Part shown: one piece after another, positions 1-11,299 of the stretch
Position numbering within the stretch: the first letter of the stretch is position 1
Layout of the letters: each line of letters starts with the position of its first letter
DNA from: Heterohyrax brucei
Taxonomy: Eukaryota; Chordata; Mammalia; Hyracoidea; Procaviidae
Direction: 5' to 3'
Length of the DNA stretch: 64,000 bases
NCBI GenBank assembly: GCA_028571685.1
Contig: CM053140.1
Location: 152,133,701-152,197,700 of the forward strand
The notes under the pieces: generated by a model
What the model saw: only the letters and a program-made list of their open reading frames with translations
What the model was told of the DNA's origin: nothing
Database searches by the model: none
Translations under genes and position numbers: made by a program

Positions 1-1867
1 TAAACATCAAACCTAAAATGATAAAGATCTTGCAAGAGAAATAGGGTCAACAATGAAAATTTTAATATACAGCTTAGACAAACTTCAAAGCTCAATCAAC
101 AGACAAAAAATAGATAACTGGGAACTACTAAGAATCAAACACTTTTGCTCATCCAAAGACTTTATCAAAAGAATTAAAAAACATTCAGCAACTACACGTT
201 GGACTGATGTCTGATCCTCATAATCTATAAGACACAAAATATCAAGAAGAAAAAGGTAAATAACCCAATAAAGCTCTGGAAAAAGGAGATGGATAGACAC
301 TTCACCAAAGAGGACATACAGACAGCCAAAAGACACATGAGGAGACATGCATGATCATTAACTATTAAATGAATCCAAACCAAAACTACAATGAGATACA
401 GCCTCACCCTCAAAAAGGCCGGCCATGATCCAAAAAACACAAAACAACAAACCCTGGAGAGGCTGTGGAGAAACTGGGACTTTCGTACATTGCTAATGGG
501 ATTGCAAAATGGTGCAACTTCTTTGGAAAGCAATCTGGCGCTTCCTTAAAAAGCTGCAAATAGATACACCATTTGACCCAGTAATCTCACTTCTTGGGAT
601 ACATTCTACAGAAGCAAGGGCAGTCATATGAACAGAGACATGGATACAAATGTTTATTACAGCATAGTCCAAAATTCCAAGAAGATAGAATCAACCTAAA
701 TGTCCAACAACAGAAGAATGGATATACAAACTATGGTACATACACTCAATGGAACACTACTCAGTAATGAAGAACAGTGATGATTTTAGGACGCATCTCA
801 TAATGGTCTCAACTGGAAGGCATCATGTTGAGTTAAAATCAATCAGGAGCACAAGGACAAACGTTGCATGAGACCCCTAAAATAAGAACTTAAAAAATAG
901 ACTCATGTACAGAAGAAAAGACTTTTTGATGGGGAGGGAGGAAGGGAGAGAGTTGGTTATAGATAACATGATAGACATTTGATTGAGTGAAAGCAGTGAT
1001 AGCACACATTCAAAAGATCAACTTAACTGGCACTTCAGCATAAACTGAAATCTCCTCTAACCTTAACCCAATATTGCAAGGATAGAGTAGTAAGGGTGGG
1101 GGTCCGCGGACCCTGCTCTCAGAGGACATCAAGGCCAGTTGGCATAACTAGCTTATTGCTAAGACAGTCTTCTGCAGTTCATATTGATGAGTGGAGTCTG
1201 AGTTCTTAAAATGTAGCACGCTGCCATCTGAGTACACCAAATGGTCCCACCTCAGCTGGATAAGATGATCACCAAGGGCAACAAAGACATGGGGGAAAAA
1301 GATCCCAGAAGACAGAAGGACCCATGTGCATGGGTGACTGCATCAACATGTGACCAGAAGAACCTGATAGTGCCCAGCTACCACCAATGACAGCTATGAT
1401 GGGGTACACAATGTTGTGTCCCAGTGGCATTATGAGAAAAAGAGGGATGCATCTCAAGAACTCTGCTAAAGGACTATAGTTGATGGTCAGAAGGTCTGGG
1501 TGATCCCCATGGAGCATGGCCTATAGACCTGCTGCTGATCCTGATCATAAATCATTACTAAGCTCAACTCTTTGGGCAGGAATAGATTGGACTTGGGGAC
1601 ACCATGTGGTGTATTCACTTTATGGTTCTGTATATCCACAGGTGACTCGGCACTTGGCTTGGCATATCCAGAGGATGCTGTCCTACTGGCCTCTTACTGA
1701 AAGGGAGAGGAAAGTGTTGAAATGAGAGGGCAGGAGATTATTAAGTGGATATGACATGTTTAGAAAGGAAAGCAAGAGTGTGCTGTCACCGAAAGGAACT
1801 GCAGATAGGTGGGCATGCAGATTTAACTCAGATTGTATACTTTGGTTCAATCACAATAAAACAAAAA
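1..1867 (+). mobile_element. L1 LINE, 3' portion (ORF2 C-terminus and long 3'UTR)
   Basis: The element enters at the window edge. To about position 840 it reads as the frameshifted C-terminal third of L1 ORF2, including the usual stretch around a zinc-knuckle region (near 450-530) and the 'LLGI' segment near 570-600. About 1 kb of 3'UTR follows, beginning with a purine-rich G-run (928-950). The same 3'UTR recurs at 56053-56863 (+) and 58721-59760 (-), which defines one L1 lineage here. It ends in an AATAAA-containing A-rich tail at 1850-1867. Stops and indels throughout show it is dead. The ORF-like stretches at 1269-1517 and 1516-1725 lie in 3'UTR and are not genes. Confidence 0.9.
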
Positions 1868-2187
1868 GTTACATGCTTTGATATGAGTTGTATTCATTGT
1901 GGTTTTATTTCTAAATAATCCCATATCATATATATTTTCTCATTTATATTGAGTAGATTTGTATGGTAAAAAATACGTAGTACTTGGAAATAATTGACCT
2001 CTGAATTGGAATAAATCAATATTCTGAAAGAATATTTGGTATCATTTTAATTAAACTTGAAAATGTTGATTTAGGTCAGAAAGTAAGGGTTTAAAAATTA
2101 GTTACTATTGTTAAATGTGACATAATTTACTTTCCATTAACATTTTCTATGTTTTTGACTTTTTACAATTTTATAAGTGCCATATAA
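1868..2187. other. AT-rich sequence, no feature seen
   Basis: No coding potential, recognised repeat or structured motif is visible between the L1 tail and the next SINE. Confidence 0.5.
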
Positions 2188-2345
2188 GGTGTTGTGGTTA
2201 AGTGCTGCAGCTAGGAACCCAAAAGTTGGCAGTTCAAATCCACCTGGTGCTCATTGGAAACTCTAGGGGGCTGTTTATTCTGTTCTACAGGGTCAGTATG
2301 AGTTGGAATCTACTCAGTGGCAACTGGTTTGTTTGTTTATTTAGT
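2188..2345 (+). mobile_element. AfroSINE (short form)
   Basis: It begins in the tRNA-derived head (gtggttaagtgctgcagct), keeps the B-box-like 'agttcaaatcca', then the standard 'tggaaactct...' body. It ends in the 'atgagttggaatctactcagtggca' tail followed by T-rich sequence. It is diverged from the other copies, so it is not a recent insertion. An A-run follows at 2390-2401, and 2346-2675 shows nothing else. Confidence 0.85.
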
Positions 2346-2675
2346 TATCATAAAAAATCAATAAAATTAAAAATGAATCTTCTGCAGAGTAAAAAAAAAA
2401 AGATTTATATGGAGATTGACAGATAGATACACAGATGTTAACCTGTAGCTTTGATTACCTCAAAACATCGCCCACAAACCACCAAAGAAACCAATAAAAC
2501 TGCAAAAATATTTTTGTTACTTAAAACAAAAACAAAAAATGAACTGCATTACAGTATTTGTTAACCACTACATCTCTTAAAATTTTTCATGGAAAATAGA
2601 AGATTAATTAAAATAAATGCACTTAAGAGGCTCTATTTTTTTGACAATGTAACTAAAAACTCTTTAAAATGTATT

Positions 2676-3195
2676 TCTTTTAGTCAGCTGGTGCTGCTCT
2701 AACAGAAAGACCACAGAGTGGACGGCTTTAACAAAGGAAAGTTTATTCTTACATAGCCCGGTAGGCTACAAGTCCAAATTCAGGAAGTCCACTCCAGGGG
2801 GAGGTTTCCCCCTTGTGGGCTCTGGAGGAAAATCTGGTATTGTATCAGTCTTTGTCTAGGCAGTGTCTTGGCGCGGGAACCTCAGGCCTGAAGGATATGT
2901 TCTTCTCCTGTTACTGCTTTCTTGATGGTGTGAGGTTCCCAATTCTCTACCTGCTCCCCTTTCCTTTTATCTCTTGCAAGCTGAAAGGATTAAGGGTGGT
3001 ACAAGCCACACTCCAGGGAAACTCCTCTTACAGTGGAGCAGGGAGGTGATCTCATAAAGGGATTTACAGTCCCACCCTAATGCTTGAACATACAGCACAT
3101 TAAAATCACAAAATGGAGGACAATCCTAGAATACAAGGAATCATGGTCACATGGCTACACTTATTTGGAGGGGGGACAAAATTCAATCCATGACA
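2676..3195 (-). mobile_element. Solo LTR, MaLR/ERVL-like family (copy 1)
   Basis: On the minus strand the element starts tgtcatggattgaa with a C-run after 'ttgt', and ends in a sequence like '...ctgactaaaaga'. Near its 3' end is 'aataaa(c)tttcctttgtt', the polyadenylation region. Two related copies occur at 7110-7629 and 17925-18493. Flanking pentamers gtatt (2671-2675) and atatt (3196-3200) look like a slightly decayed 5 bp target duplication, typical of ERVL/MaLR. No internal retroviral genes are adjacent, so it is a solo LTR. Confidence 0.75.
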
Positions 3196-4196
3196 ATATT
3201 GTTTTAATTATTTTTAAATATATATTTTACCTAAGAATTGTAAGTATACTTTTCAAATAAAATTTCACTATCTTAAGCACATCTAAGACCATTTCAGTTA
3301 AAGGAATTAGTTAGTTACAGTTGTTCATATTTATTTTGCTATAAAATACTTTTAAAGAAATATGATTAGAACTTATCTAGCATGAATTATTCATATCTCA
3401 TTACTTGCTGCTATTGGTTGCTATGTATCTCAATAAATCAATATTTATGTAGCTCTAATATATCTTATACTGTGCATGGTATATGATTTAGCATATTCTA
3501 ATTCATCTAGCATGTTTTGATAAAGTGTAAAATTTCTTGATCCAACATTTTGTATTAAAATAAGGCTGGAAATATTAATAAGAATGTTTAAGAAAATGCA
3601 ACTAGAAAGCGCTCTTGCTGACATTTAAGATGGATGTTTCCTAAATAAAAAACTCTAACAGAGAATTATAAATTATTTTTGAAAGGCAATATTAATAATC
3701 TGAGTTTCAATTTCTTACTTTTCATAGTGAGCTCCCGATTTTCTTTCAGAGTATCAGCTGATTTGAGAAAGCAAGTGCTGTAAAGAATGTAAATCTCTTT
3801 TATGATTTTTCATTTTCTACCACATAAAAACGAACATCTGGAAACTCAAGACAGGGTAAGAGTTGTCATTGTATACTTTTGGTGAAAATATAAAGTGTAT
3901 CAGTTTACCTAAGTTCCAGACTTCTTCTTCATCAGGACATAGTTCATAGTTTTAAGCATTTCTATCATACTTACGTACGTTTAATATGATTAAACATTTT
4001 TGCACATCCAGTAAAATGAAGAGCAGTAAGATCAATCCCTTTTGAATAACCACAGTAAAGAGGATCTCACATTCCTGAAAGAAATGTTTTAGGTTATCAG
4101 TCAAGGAATCCATGAGAAAAGTGTGATCTGCATTCAGGAAAAGAAAGGAGGCCTACATCCCTCTTTTCACCCATGTATGTTATTGTTTATTCTATC
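3196..4196. other. AT-rich intergenic sequence, nothing recognised
   Basis: No open frame of note and no repeat I can name. Codon-like structure is absent. Confidence 0.4.
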
Positions 4197-4400
4197 TGTA
4201 GGTCCCTGGGTAGTGCAAACGTGTTGTGCTCAACTACAGCCCAAAAGATTGGTGTTTTGAATCCATCCAGCAGCGCCATGGAAGAACGTTCTGGTAATCT
4301 ACTTCTGCACTAATAAAGCTATAGAGAAATCTATGGAGCAGTTCTACTCTAGTTAACTATGGAGTTGCCATTAACCAGAATTGATTCATTGGAATTGGAT
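4197..4400 (+). mobile_element. AfroSINE (long form)
   Basis: The tRNA-like head (aggtccctgggtagtgcaaacg), a B-box-like 'gttttgaatccatcc', the long-form insert 'ggtaatctacttctgcactaataaagct' and the 'ctatggagcagttctactct' body are all present. It ends in a 'gattcattggaattgg' tail. Strongly diverged. Confidence 0.85.
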
Positions 4401-5345
4401 TTTATTCCATGTTTGTGTGAAATGTTCTCTGGATGAAAGATGTAAATCTCACTTATGGTATTGCAGGACATTTTTCATTCACAGTATTTATGATTTAACT
4501 CCTTTATTATACTTTTTCTTGGAAAAATCTCTAATATTTATAAGCATCTTTTCCTGTCCCTAACCCTACCATTTCCTGTTGGTTTCTTCTATGAAGCTCA
4601 ACACTTAGCGTGATGCAGGCCACTGAGTTGTGCTACTAAAATAGCTGCTGAGTGAAGGCAGGAATTTTTACTGTGACTGATATACTTACAGCTATTTTTT
4701 ATAATCTCTGAATAATTCAACAATAGTCTTTCAAGGCTTGTTTGGGGAGATTTCTCTGGTTTCGGCATGTTACTTTGAGTTCCCCTGTGTTTGACTTCTT
4801 TTATCAGTAAAGGTTATAAAATACTTTGTCCACTTTCCTTCTTTGCAAACACACACAAGAAGATGACTTAGCAGTTGTCTTTTTAATAAACAAGGTGCAC
4901 GTTTCTCTTTTGTAAACCAACTTATGTGTAGCATTCAGAACCTACTGAGGGCTTTGAGAAAACTTGCTAACGGAATCACAGCACAAAAAGAATGCTCTGT
5001 AGCAACCTATTTTCACTTTTAAATATACTTATTTACACTAAATCACAAGCACAGTGTTTATTTATCTAGCTGTGACACCTCTCATAATATTCTCTCTAAT
5101 TTTTCAAAAAAAGTTAACTTTTTTCTATACAAGTCAATTATGTAGACCGACAATGAATAGTACTGCATTCATGAAGAAAACTTTTATAACGACACACGAA
5201 GCTTTAAATATTTTGAGGAGCATGTGAGCTAAATTCAGGCATAGTTAATGTTCACACTTTCCTAACTCTTATGATGGTTCCTGGTAAACACCTAATAAGT
5301 AGTCGATGGAGAATCAAATGAATAATGGCTTCACGGTTATGTTGC
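4401..5345. other. AT-rich sequence; possible 3'UTR of the minus-strand exon candidate
   Basis: No repeat is recognised. If the minus-strand exon at 5346-5456 is real, this stretch would be its 3'UTR. A minus-strand AATAAA lies near 5057-5064, about 290 bases past the stop. Confidence 0.3.
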
Positions 5346-5456
5346 TCATCGTGAACATGTCGAGGGAACTACTGGACTGGCATCCAGCGCTGTCATCATG
5401 TAGTTCCTCAGGCTCTCGTCCCATTCACTGCAGACTGTAGCTACAGGAACAACATC
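5346..5456 (-). other. Candidate 3'-terminal coding exon, minus strand, unidentified gene
   Basis: Reading the minus strand, a polypyrimidine tract (cttatacctcttccttttcacag, just above 5456) is followed by G at 5456. An open stretch of 36 codons then ends in TGA at 5346. It contains SEWDESLRNYMMTALDASP. Codons here are GC-rich (GAC GAG AGC CTG AGG AAC TAC), unlike the AT-rich surroundings. The frame is also open upstream through the pyrimidine tract, so frame openness is weak support. The acceptor and base composition are the stronger evidence. I do not recognise the protein. It could be a terminal exon of a large brain or adhesion-type gene, an exon of a noncoding transcript, or chance. No partner exon is visible in the window. 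Confidence 0.3.
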
Positions 5457-5741
5457 CTGTGAAAAGGAAGAGGTATAAGTGAAAATTATGCAAAAAGCTT
5501 CCATGTAGTCCACTGAACACTGCCAATAAAGCAAACTACTAAAAAGAGGAATGTAAAAGGAAGATGATTCTAGAGTCAAGTCTCAGTTGAACCGTTACAA
5601 TTTTTCTATACTATGAATGCTCATTACCATTAATCATCACTTTACCAGAAAAGAAAATCACATTAGTTTTTCTTAAAAAAGGTTTGGTATGAGGAAGTAA
5701 AATAATAAAAACATAACTGATAAGGTAAGAACTATAACTCC

Positions 5742-5906
5742 TAGAAAAACGTATTGCCATTGAGTCTATTCTAACTCATAGCAACCCTCTAGGACAGAGT
5801 AAAACTGCCTCATGGAGTTCCCAGGGAGTGTCTGGTGTAGGTTTGAAATGTTGTCCTTTTGGATAAATAGCTGAACTCTTAGCCATTGAACCACAAGTGC
5901 TGTTAC
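5742..5906 (-). mobile_element. AfroSINE (short form)
   Basis: Reverse-strand copy. The tail comes first on the plus strand (attgccattgagtctattct), then 'aaccctctaggacagagtaaaactgcctcatgg'. The head comes last (gaactcttagccattgaacca). About a fifth of positions differ from the other copies by eye. Confidence 0.85.
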
Positions 5907-6208
5907 TATAGTACTATAGTATAACTAGTAGAATATGGCTTAATGAAAATTCAATCAAAATGTCAGATTCATAATGATAATAAAACTAGTGTCTGCTTCA
6001 TAAGGTATGTTCTAATCCCACAATAAATATTTTCACTTCAACAGCTCTTCCTTGCAAAAATTAAGGAATTGAGTGATAAAAATGGATGATACACAAACAC
6101 AAGTTGACTGAATAACAAGGAAAACAAATTATTTTCTAAGCAATTTTATTACAAATATATGTGTATATATATATTTGATTTTATTCTATTATATAAATAA
6201 TTATTTCC

Positions 6209-6475
6209 AGAATGCTCCTTAGAAATGACAGCAGCATACTTTGGAAGTGTTGTCAAGAGGGACCAATCCTGCCAGTGATACCATGCTTGATAAAATAGAA
6301 GATCAGTGAAAAAGAGGAGGGCACTGAAAGAGATAGATTGACAACGTGGCTGTAACAATGGACTCAAGCATGAACATGGTCTTGAAGATGTCACAGGACT
6401 AGTCTGTTTTGTTCCATTGTATGTAGGATGAGACAGAACCAACTCAATGGTACCTTACCACCACCACGACATATA
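6209..6475 (+). mobile_element. RTE LINE, 3' end
   Basis: It matches the last ~270 bases of the RTE copies at 7630-8805 and 33913-36553: 'tttggaagtgttgtcaagagggaccaa', 'gatagattgacaacgtggctgtaacaatgga', then the terminal 'gagacagaaccaactcaatggtacctta' and an (ACC/AAC)-type tail. This is 5' truncation, as expected for target-primed insertion. Confidence 0.85.
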
Positions 6476-6714
6476 AAGAAAAAAATTTAAAAAAATTTTC
6501 ACATTGTATAAAACAAATCTAAATTATTTCAGACTTTATCTTTCTTATTCAAATATGCATAATTTATTAATATATTTTTGAAGATGCAAGCACAATTGCA
6601 TTTTAGTTGAATTACAAAACCATAAACATATCATCTGAGCTAAATTTTAATAAAAAGTTTTTGAGCTTTCTTTATTTAATGAACCAAAAATATATGTTAT
6701 ACAGTCACAATTTT

Positions 6715-6760
6715 ATACCATAGCATCACCATGAGTCAGAATGGACTTCATAGAAACAGT
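6715..6760 (+). mobile_element. Short AfroSINE/RTE tail fragment
   Basis: 'ccatgagtcagaatggacttc' followed by T-rich sequence resembles the shared 3' tail of AfroSINE and RTE. It is too short to say which. Confidence 0.35.
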
Positions 6761-7109
6761 TTTTTTAATAATCAATAATCCTATTTATCTGTAATTCATT
6801 GCTAGTTCTTTTTCCTGAAATAGTACTACCAATTTTTTCAAATATTCTTTAGCTTGTTTTATTTTTCAAATTACATTTTCTCAAACATGTGAGTTTAGAT
6901 ACGGAATATAAAGAGACAGACGACAACCGGGAGAAAAAAACTATTTACAAAACATATATCTGATAACGTACTTTAAAGGACTCTTAAAACTGAACAATAA
7001 AAAAACCCCTCAGTTATAAATAAGGCAAAAGATTTATATAGACATATAAAGAGATATATAATTTTTCTGAAGTACACTCAACAACTGTTTAAGCAGTACA
7101 TTGACAGTA

Positions 7110-7629
7110 TGTTTGTCATCTGGTACTGTTCTAACATAAATATCACAAGTGGATGGCTTTAGCAAAGAAAAATTTGTTCTTAAACAGCCTGTAGGCTTCA
7201 AGTCTGAATTCAGGATGTCCACTCCACTGGAAGGCTTTGTCTCTGTTGGCTCTGGAGGAAGGTCTCTGTGTTATTTCAGTCCTTGGTCAGGGATCATCCT
7301 GACACAGGAACCTCAAGTTTGAAGGGTATGTTCTACTACCAGTGCTCTTTCTTGATGGTACGAGGTTCCCAGCTCTCTGTTTGTTTCCTCTTCCTTTTAT
7401 CTCTTGCAGGATTAAAGGACAAAAGGTGATGCAAGCAAACTCCAGGGAAACTCCCTTAGTAACAATGCTGCAGTCCCACCCTGATCCTCTTTTAACGCAA
7501 TCCTATCTATTACCTACAGGCAGAGATTAGGAAGATCGCAAAATGATGGGCAATTGCACAATACTAGTAATTACAGCTCAACCAAATTTCTACTCATGTC
7601 TTTTGGGGGACACAATTCAATTCAAGACA
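7110..7629 (-). mobile_element. Solo LTR, MaLR/ERVL-like family (copy 2)
   Basis: Collinear with the LTR at 2676-3195 over its whole length. Shared blocks include 'ctctggaggaaggt', 'ttcttgatggt.cgaggttccca' and 'ttttatctcttgca'. On the minus strand it begins tgtcttgaattgaattgtgtccccca, a variant of the family start. It abuts the RTE at 7630 directly. No clear target duplication was found. The short open frame 7342-7530 is LTR, not a gene. Confidence 0.75.
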
Positions 7630-8805
7630 GAGAACTTCCAGAAATTCAAAGTGGATACAGAATTGGACGAGGAATGAAGGATATCATTGCTGTTAGATGG
7701 ATCTTGGCTGAAAGCAGAGACTACTACTTGTATTTCACTGACTATGAAAAGGCATTTGATTGAGTGGATCATAACAAATTATGTATAGCATTTTGAAGAA
7801 CAGAAATTCTAGAAAACTTAATTATTCTCATGGGGAACCAGTACATAGATCAAGAAGCATTTATTCAGACACAACAAGGGATACTGAGCGGTTTAAAGCT
7901 AAAGATATGAGCCAGAGTTGTAAGCTTTTGCCATATTTGCTCAGTCTCTATACTGAACAAATAATTGAAGAGGGTGGACTGTATGAAGAAGAATGCAGCA
8001 TGAGGATTGTAAGAAGACTCGTTAATAACCTGCGACACACAGATGGCACAAGCTTGCTTGTTGAACGTGAAGGGAACTGGAAACACTTACCTGATGAAAA
8101 CCAGAGATCACACCCTTCAATATGGATTATACCTCAACATAAGGAAATAAACAAATCCTCACAATTGGAAAAATGAGCAGCATCGTGATAAATGGTGAAA
8201 AGACTGAAGTTGTCAATGTTTAATTTTACTTGCATCTGTGATCAACATCTATGAAGCAATAGTCAAGACCTCAAAGGATGTACTGCATTGAGCAAAACTG
8301 CTTCAAAAAAACATTTCAAAGTCTTAAAAAGCAAAATGTCTCCTTGAAGACTAAGATATACTTAATCCAAGCCATAGGGTCTTCAGAAAATTGCTTCATA
8401 TATATGTAAAAGACAATGAATAAGGGAGACCAAAGAAGAACTGATGCCTTTGAATTGTGTTGTTGGTGAAGAATATTGAATATACCACCAACTGCTAAAG
8501 GACAAACAAATCTGTCTCAGAAGCAGTATAGTCAGAACGATCCTTAGAAGCAAGGATGTTGAGACTTCATCCACATACTTTGGACATGTTATTAGGAGGT
8601 ACCAGTCCCTGGAAAAGGACATCATACTTGGTAGAGAATCAGCTAATAAAAAGAAGACTCACAACATGTTGGATTGACACAGCAGCTACAATGATGGACT
8701 GAAACATAGCAGTAACTGTGGGAATAACATAGAATTGGGCAGTGTTTCCCTCTGCTGTTCATAGGGTTTCTATAAGTCAGAGTCAACTGACGGCACCTCA
8801 TAACA
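7630..8805 (+). mobile_element. RTE LINE, 3' half (reverse-transcriptase C-terminus to 3' end)
   Basis: Begins in the reverse transcriptase with 'cttccagaaattcaaagtgg' and continues through 'gatatcattgctgttagatgg' and 'actatgaaaaggcatttga'. It ends 'gagtcaactgacggcacctcataacaacaag', the RTE 3' end. The catalytic YADD box is ruined (reads HTDG near 8035-8050). Broken frames 7554-7763 and 7781-8176 are RT remnants: they share 'RIVRRLVNNLR'-type sequence with the RTE reverse transcriptase. Non-functional. Confidence 0.9.
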
Positions 8806-8860
8806 ACAAGGATTAGCTATGAACCCAGGCCAAAATGAGATACTGCAAAGAGAAAAAGAA

Positions 8861-10549
8861 GGTCAACTGTTATTGTTTTCTTACTGTATACTAAATAATT
8901 GCTTTCTGTTTTTCAGTTTTGAAACATTTAGAATAGTCTTAAAAGTCCATTTTATCTGCTTGAAGAGGCTCAAATTCAAGTGCTAGGTTGAATACAAACA
9001 CGACAGTTGAGTTTAGATATCACTGTTGCTGTTATTAGTGAAGTCCTACTGCAAGAGATGAGACTGTAATAAGATCCTACCTAAACTTAGCTGTAATTTG
9101 AAATGCTTTCTACCAGCACTTAATGCATGTATTTGATGTAAAGGCTCCAGAAGAAATGACAAGTGTATAGAAACTAAGCTAAAGATTTTATTTCTCTTTG
9201 GCTAAGTGTCACTACATTTAATTTCAACCACTGGCAGCAAACAACTCCAGTCTGAAGGGTATTAAACCACATTCATCCTATAAAGCCCCAGGATGACAGA
9301 ATCTATGGTGCCAGAAACATGCTGGAAAAACTGAAGCCACAAACACTAAGAAAGTGTCAACTGAGCCTATGAATTAATGGAATAAACAACCATGATTCAG
9401 AGAAACAAAACTTCATATCATCTTACCTGAAGTGCTTTTATTAAATGTTCTGTTAAATTTAAAAGTAAGCCATTAGGTAATCACTGTCTCTACACCTGTC
9501 TCTGAATTTTTTTAAAAAGATATTTAGTTGTAAAGTCTCAAAATGTTCTACTATAAAAGTGATACCTTCCTCCCTTGATGTTTCCAGCATTTTTTCTCTT
9601 ACACAAATCCAAAGAGATTTTGTAACACAGACATTAAATTGGTTCAGAAATGATAATGCTGCATTTCAATACTTTTCATCTTTTGTGTATTCAGAAACAT
9701 TAAAAATCAAACACTTCTAAGCATTTTTTTCCCCTCTACTCCCACAATGGTTCTTTAAACTGTTTTGTGGTTTCTAGGCAAGGTGATGTTGTGGCGGCTT
9801 CGTGCCATAGCCTTAGGCTGCAAATGCTCCCAGTCTGCCAATGTTACCCTTCAAAATTGTTCAGACTGCCTCTGTGCTTCATTAGTGGCTGCACTTACTC
9901 TCCCATTCACTCTGAACCCTGTGAGCATCCCCAGTAATTAGCAACACCTTAACTTTTATATAGTATGTTCCCTATGACACACATGGTATGCACATCTTAT
10001 TTTGAGTCAAGTGGAAACACTTCTGGTGATGCTTTTCCAAGTACTGTATGTAATAAGTCACAATCCTGAAAGCAGACAGTAAGATATAAATGCATACTGG
10101 AAATAACTACAGGGATCAAGGGTATTAACAGTTACATGCACCCTATCTCCAACTCATACAAATTTGGTAAACTGATATTATCTATTCTTGGTCCTTATCA
10201 AACCATCTTCCCAAACATGTAAGTTTTGCCTTTTTGAGTAGTTTGACATTTGACATTTGAATTTTCTTGTTTCTCAGATTATTGAAATACCAAGTTTACA
10301 TGATTTCACACAAGGAATGTAGGGGGAAGGGGATGTAAATTATATTTAAAAGGATTACCCTTTGCAATGGATGTGAAATGATGATAATAACAAAGATTCA
10401 TTGGTTACTTTGTACCAGGCCTTAGGCTACAAATTTTTAATGAGATATGTTGTTTAAAACTCACAATAAATGTTCCTGCTACACACACTTGGGCCAGGGA
10501 AAGTCATCTCATATGATCAAGATCAATCAGTAGGTTCCTGTTGGAAATC
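8861..10549. other. Unique AT-rich sequence
   Basis: No repeat or gene is recognised. A somewhat GC-richer patch at 9770-9960 has no open frame or splice context that I can support. Confidence 0.4.
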
Positions 10550-10672
10550 TGGAATTGGCACTGATTTTATGTCACTGAATTGTACATGTGGAAATCGTGG
10601 GAATGATGTCTATTCTTCTGTGTATTTTCACAACAACAACAAAATAAAATAAATAATAATAATAAAACCAGT
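10550..10672 (+). mobile_element. Ancient L1 3' end with A-rich microsatellite tail
   Basis: 'gattttatgtcactgaattgtacatgtgg' resembles the end of old mammalian L1 3'UTRs (normally '...actgaattgtacacttaaaaatgg'). It is followed by an (AAC)n/(AAT)n tail at 10630-10672. Confidence 0.5.
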
Positions 10673-10680
10673 GAAGTTGT

Positions 10681-11105
10681 GTCTTAGTTTCCTATGAATG
10701 CGATAATAAAATACAACAAAGTGAGTGGTTTTAACAGATAGAAGTTTATTTTTCACAGTTCTGGAGGCTGAAAGTTTAAGGTCGAGGTGCTGATAGACCA
10801 TATTTTCCTCGATATATACTCTAAGGGAAGACTTATCTTCCTCATCTCCTCCAGCTCCCAATTTCCCTGGTGCTTTCTAACGTTCTTTGGATGTTAGGTA
10901 CATCTCCACATGGCAGCACTCTTTCTCCTGTTTATCTCTGTCTGTTCCTCTTTTTACAAGACATCACTCAGAAAGTTTAGCCTCAGGATCTATGCTACTC
11001 AAGTAAGACCTTGTTAAGCGATAACAAAGTCAAAAACTCTATTTCAAAACAAGGTCACATTCACAAGTGCTAGGTGTTTGGACTTCAACATATGTTTCTT
11101 AATGG
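10681..11105 (-). mobile_element. MaLR LTR, MLT1-like
   Basis: On the plus strand it opens 'gtcttagtttcctatgaatgcg', then 'gtggttttaacagatagaagtttattt.tcacagttctggaggctgaaagt', the reverse complement of the MLT1 3' end. It closes with 'aaggtcacattcacaagtgctaggtgtttggacttcaaca'. A related fragment is at 52415-52803. Family knowledge, diverged, no internal region. Confidence 0.7.
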
Positions 11106-11206
11106 CTGCTACCTGAGATTCTATGTCCTGGCTATGTTTTGGTTACCTGCAAACAGAAGCCTAAAATCATGGAAATTGGGACTAAACAATAAACCAGAGA
11201 CACAGA

Positions 11207-11284
11207 AGCCAAGCCAAGTGCCGTCGAGTCAGATCCGACTCATGGCGACCCTAGGGGCCAGGGTAGAACTGACCCCCAGAGTAC
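11207..11284 (-). mobile_element. 5'-truncated AfroSINE (subfamily ending in the ggcacttggcttggc tail)
   Basis: Only the 3' ~78 bases are present: 'ccaagccaagtgccgtcgagtc', then 'atggcgaccctaggg', then 'gaactgacccccagagta'. Little divergence suggests it is younger than most neighbours. Flanking cacagaag (left) and tacagaag (right) look like a short target duplication, so the missing tRNA head was lost at insertion and not by later deletion. Confidence 0.75.
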
Positions 11285-11299
11285 AGAAGAGAAGCAGAA

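Larger units (their letters stand above)
6900..8860 (+). mobile_element. Ancient L1 ORF2 fragment, split by LTR and RTE
   Basis: 6900-7109 resembles the old-L1 ORF2 segment encoding 'gggagaaaa...atatatctgataa...aacaataaa...ggcaaaagattt'. After the LTR and RTE, 8808-8860 resumes with 'ccaggccaaaatgagatact', the next L1 block (normally 'aaaccacaatgagatacc'). Both younger elements therefore appear to have landed in one older L1. Highly diverged; the assignment is by pattern only. Confidence 0.5.

Noticed and set aside
1269..1725. Two open frames near the window start as small genes
   Set aside because: L1 3'UTR sequence; equivalents at 56-59 kb have different frames.
7342..7530. 62-codon plus-strand frame similar to one at 2813-3049
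   Set aside because: The similarity exists because both are copies of the same LTR, not a gene family.
9770..9960. GC-richer patch as an exon
   Set aside because: No acceptor-donor pair with an open frame could be found.
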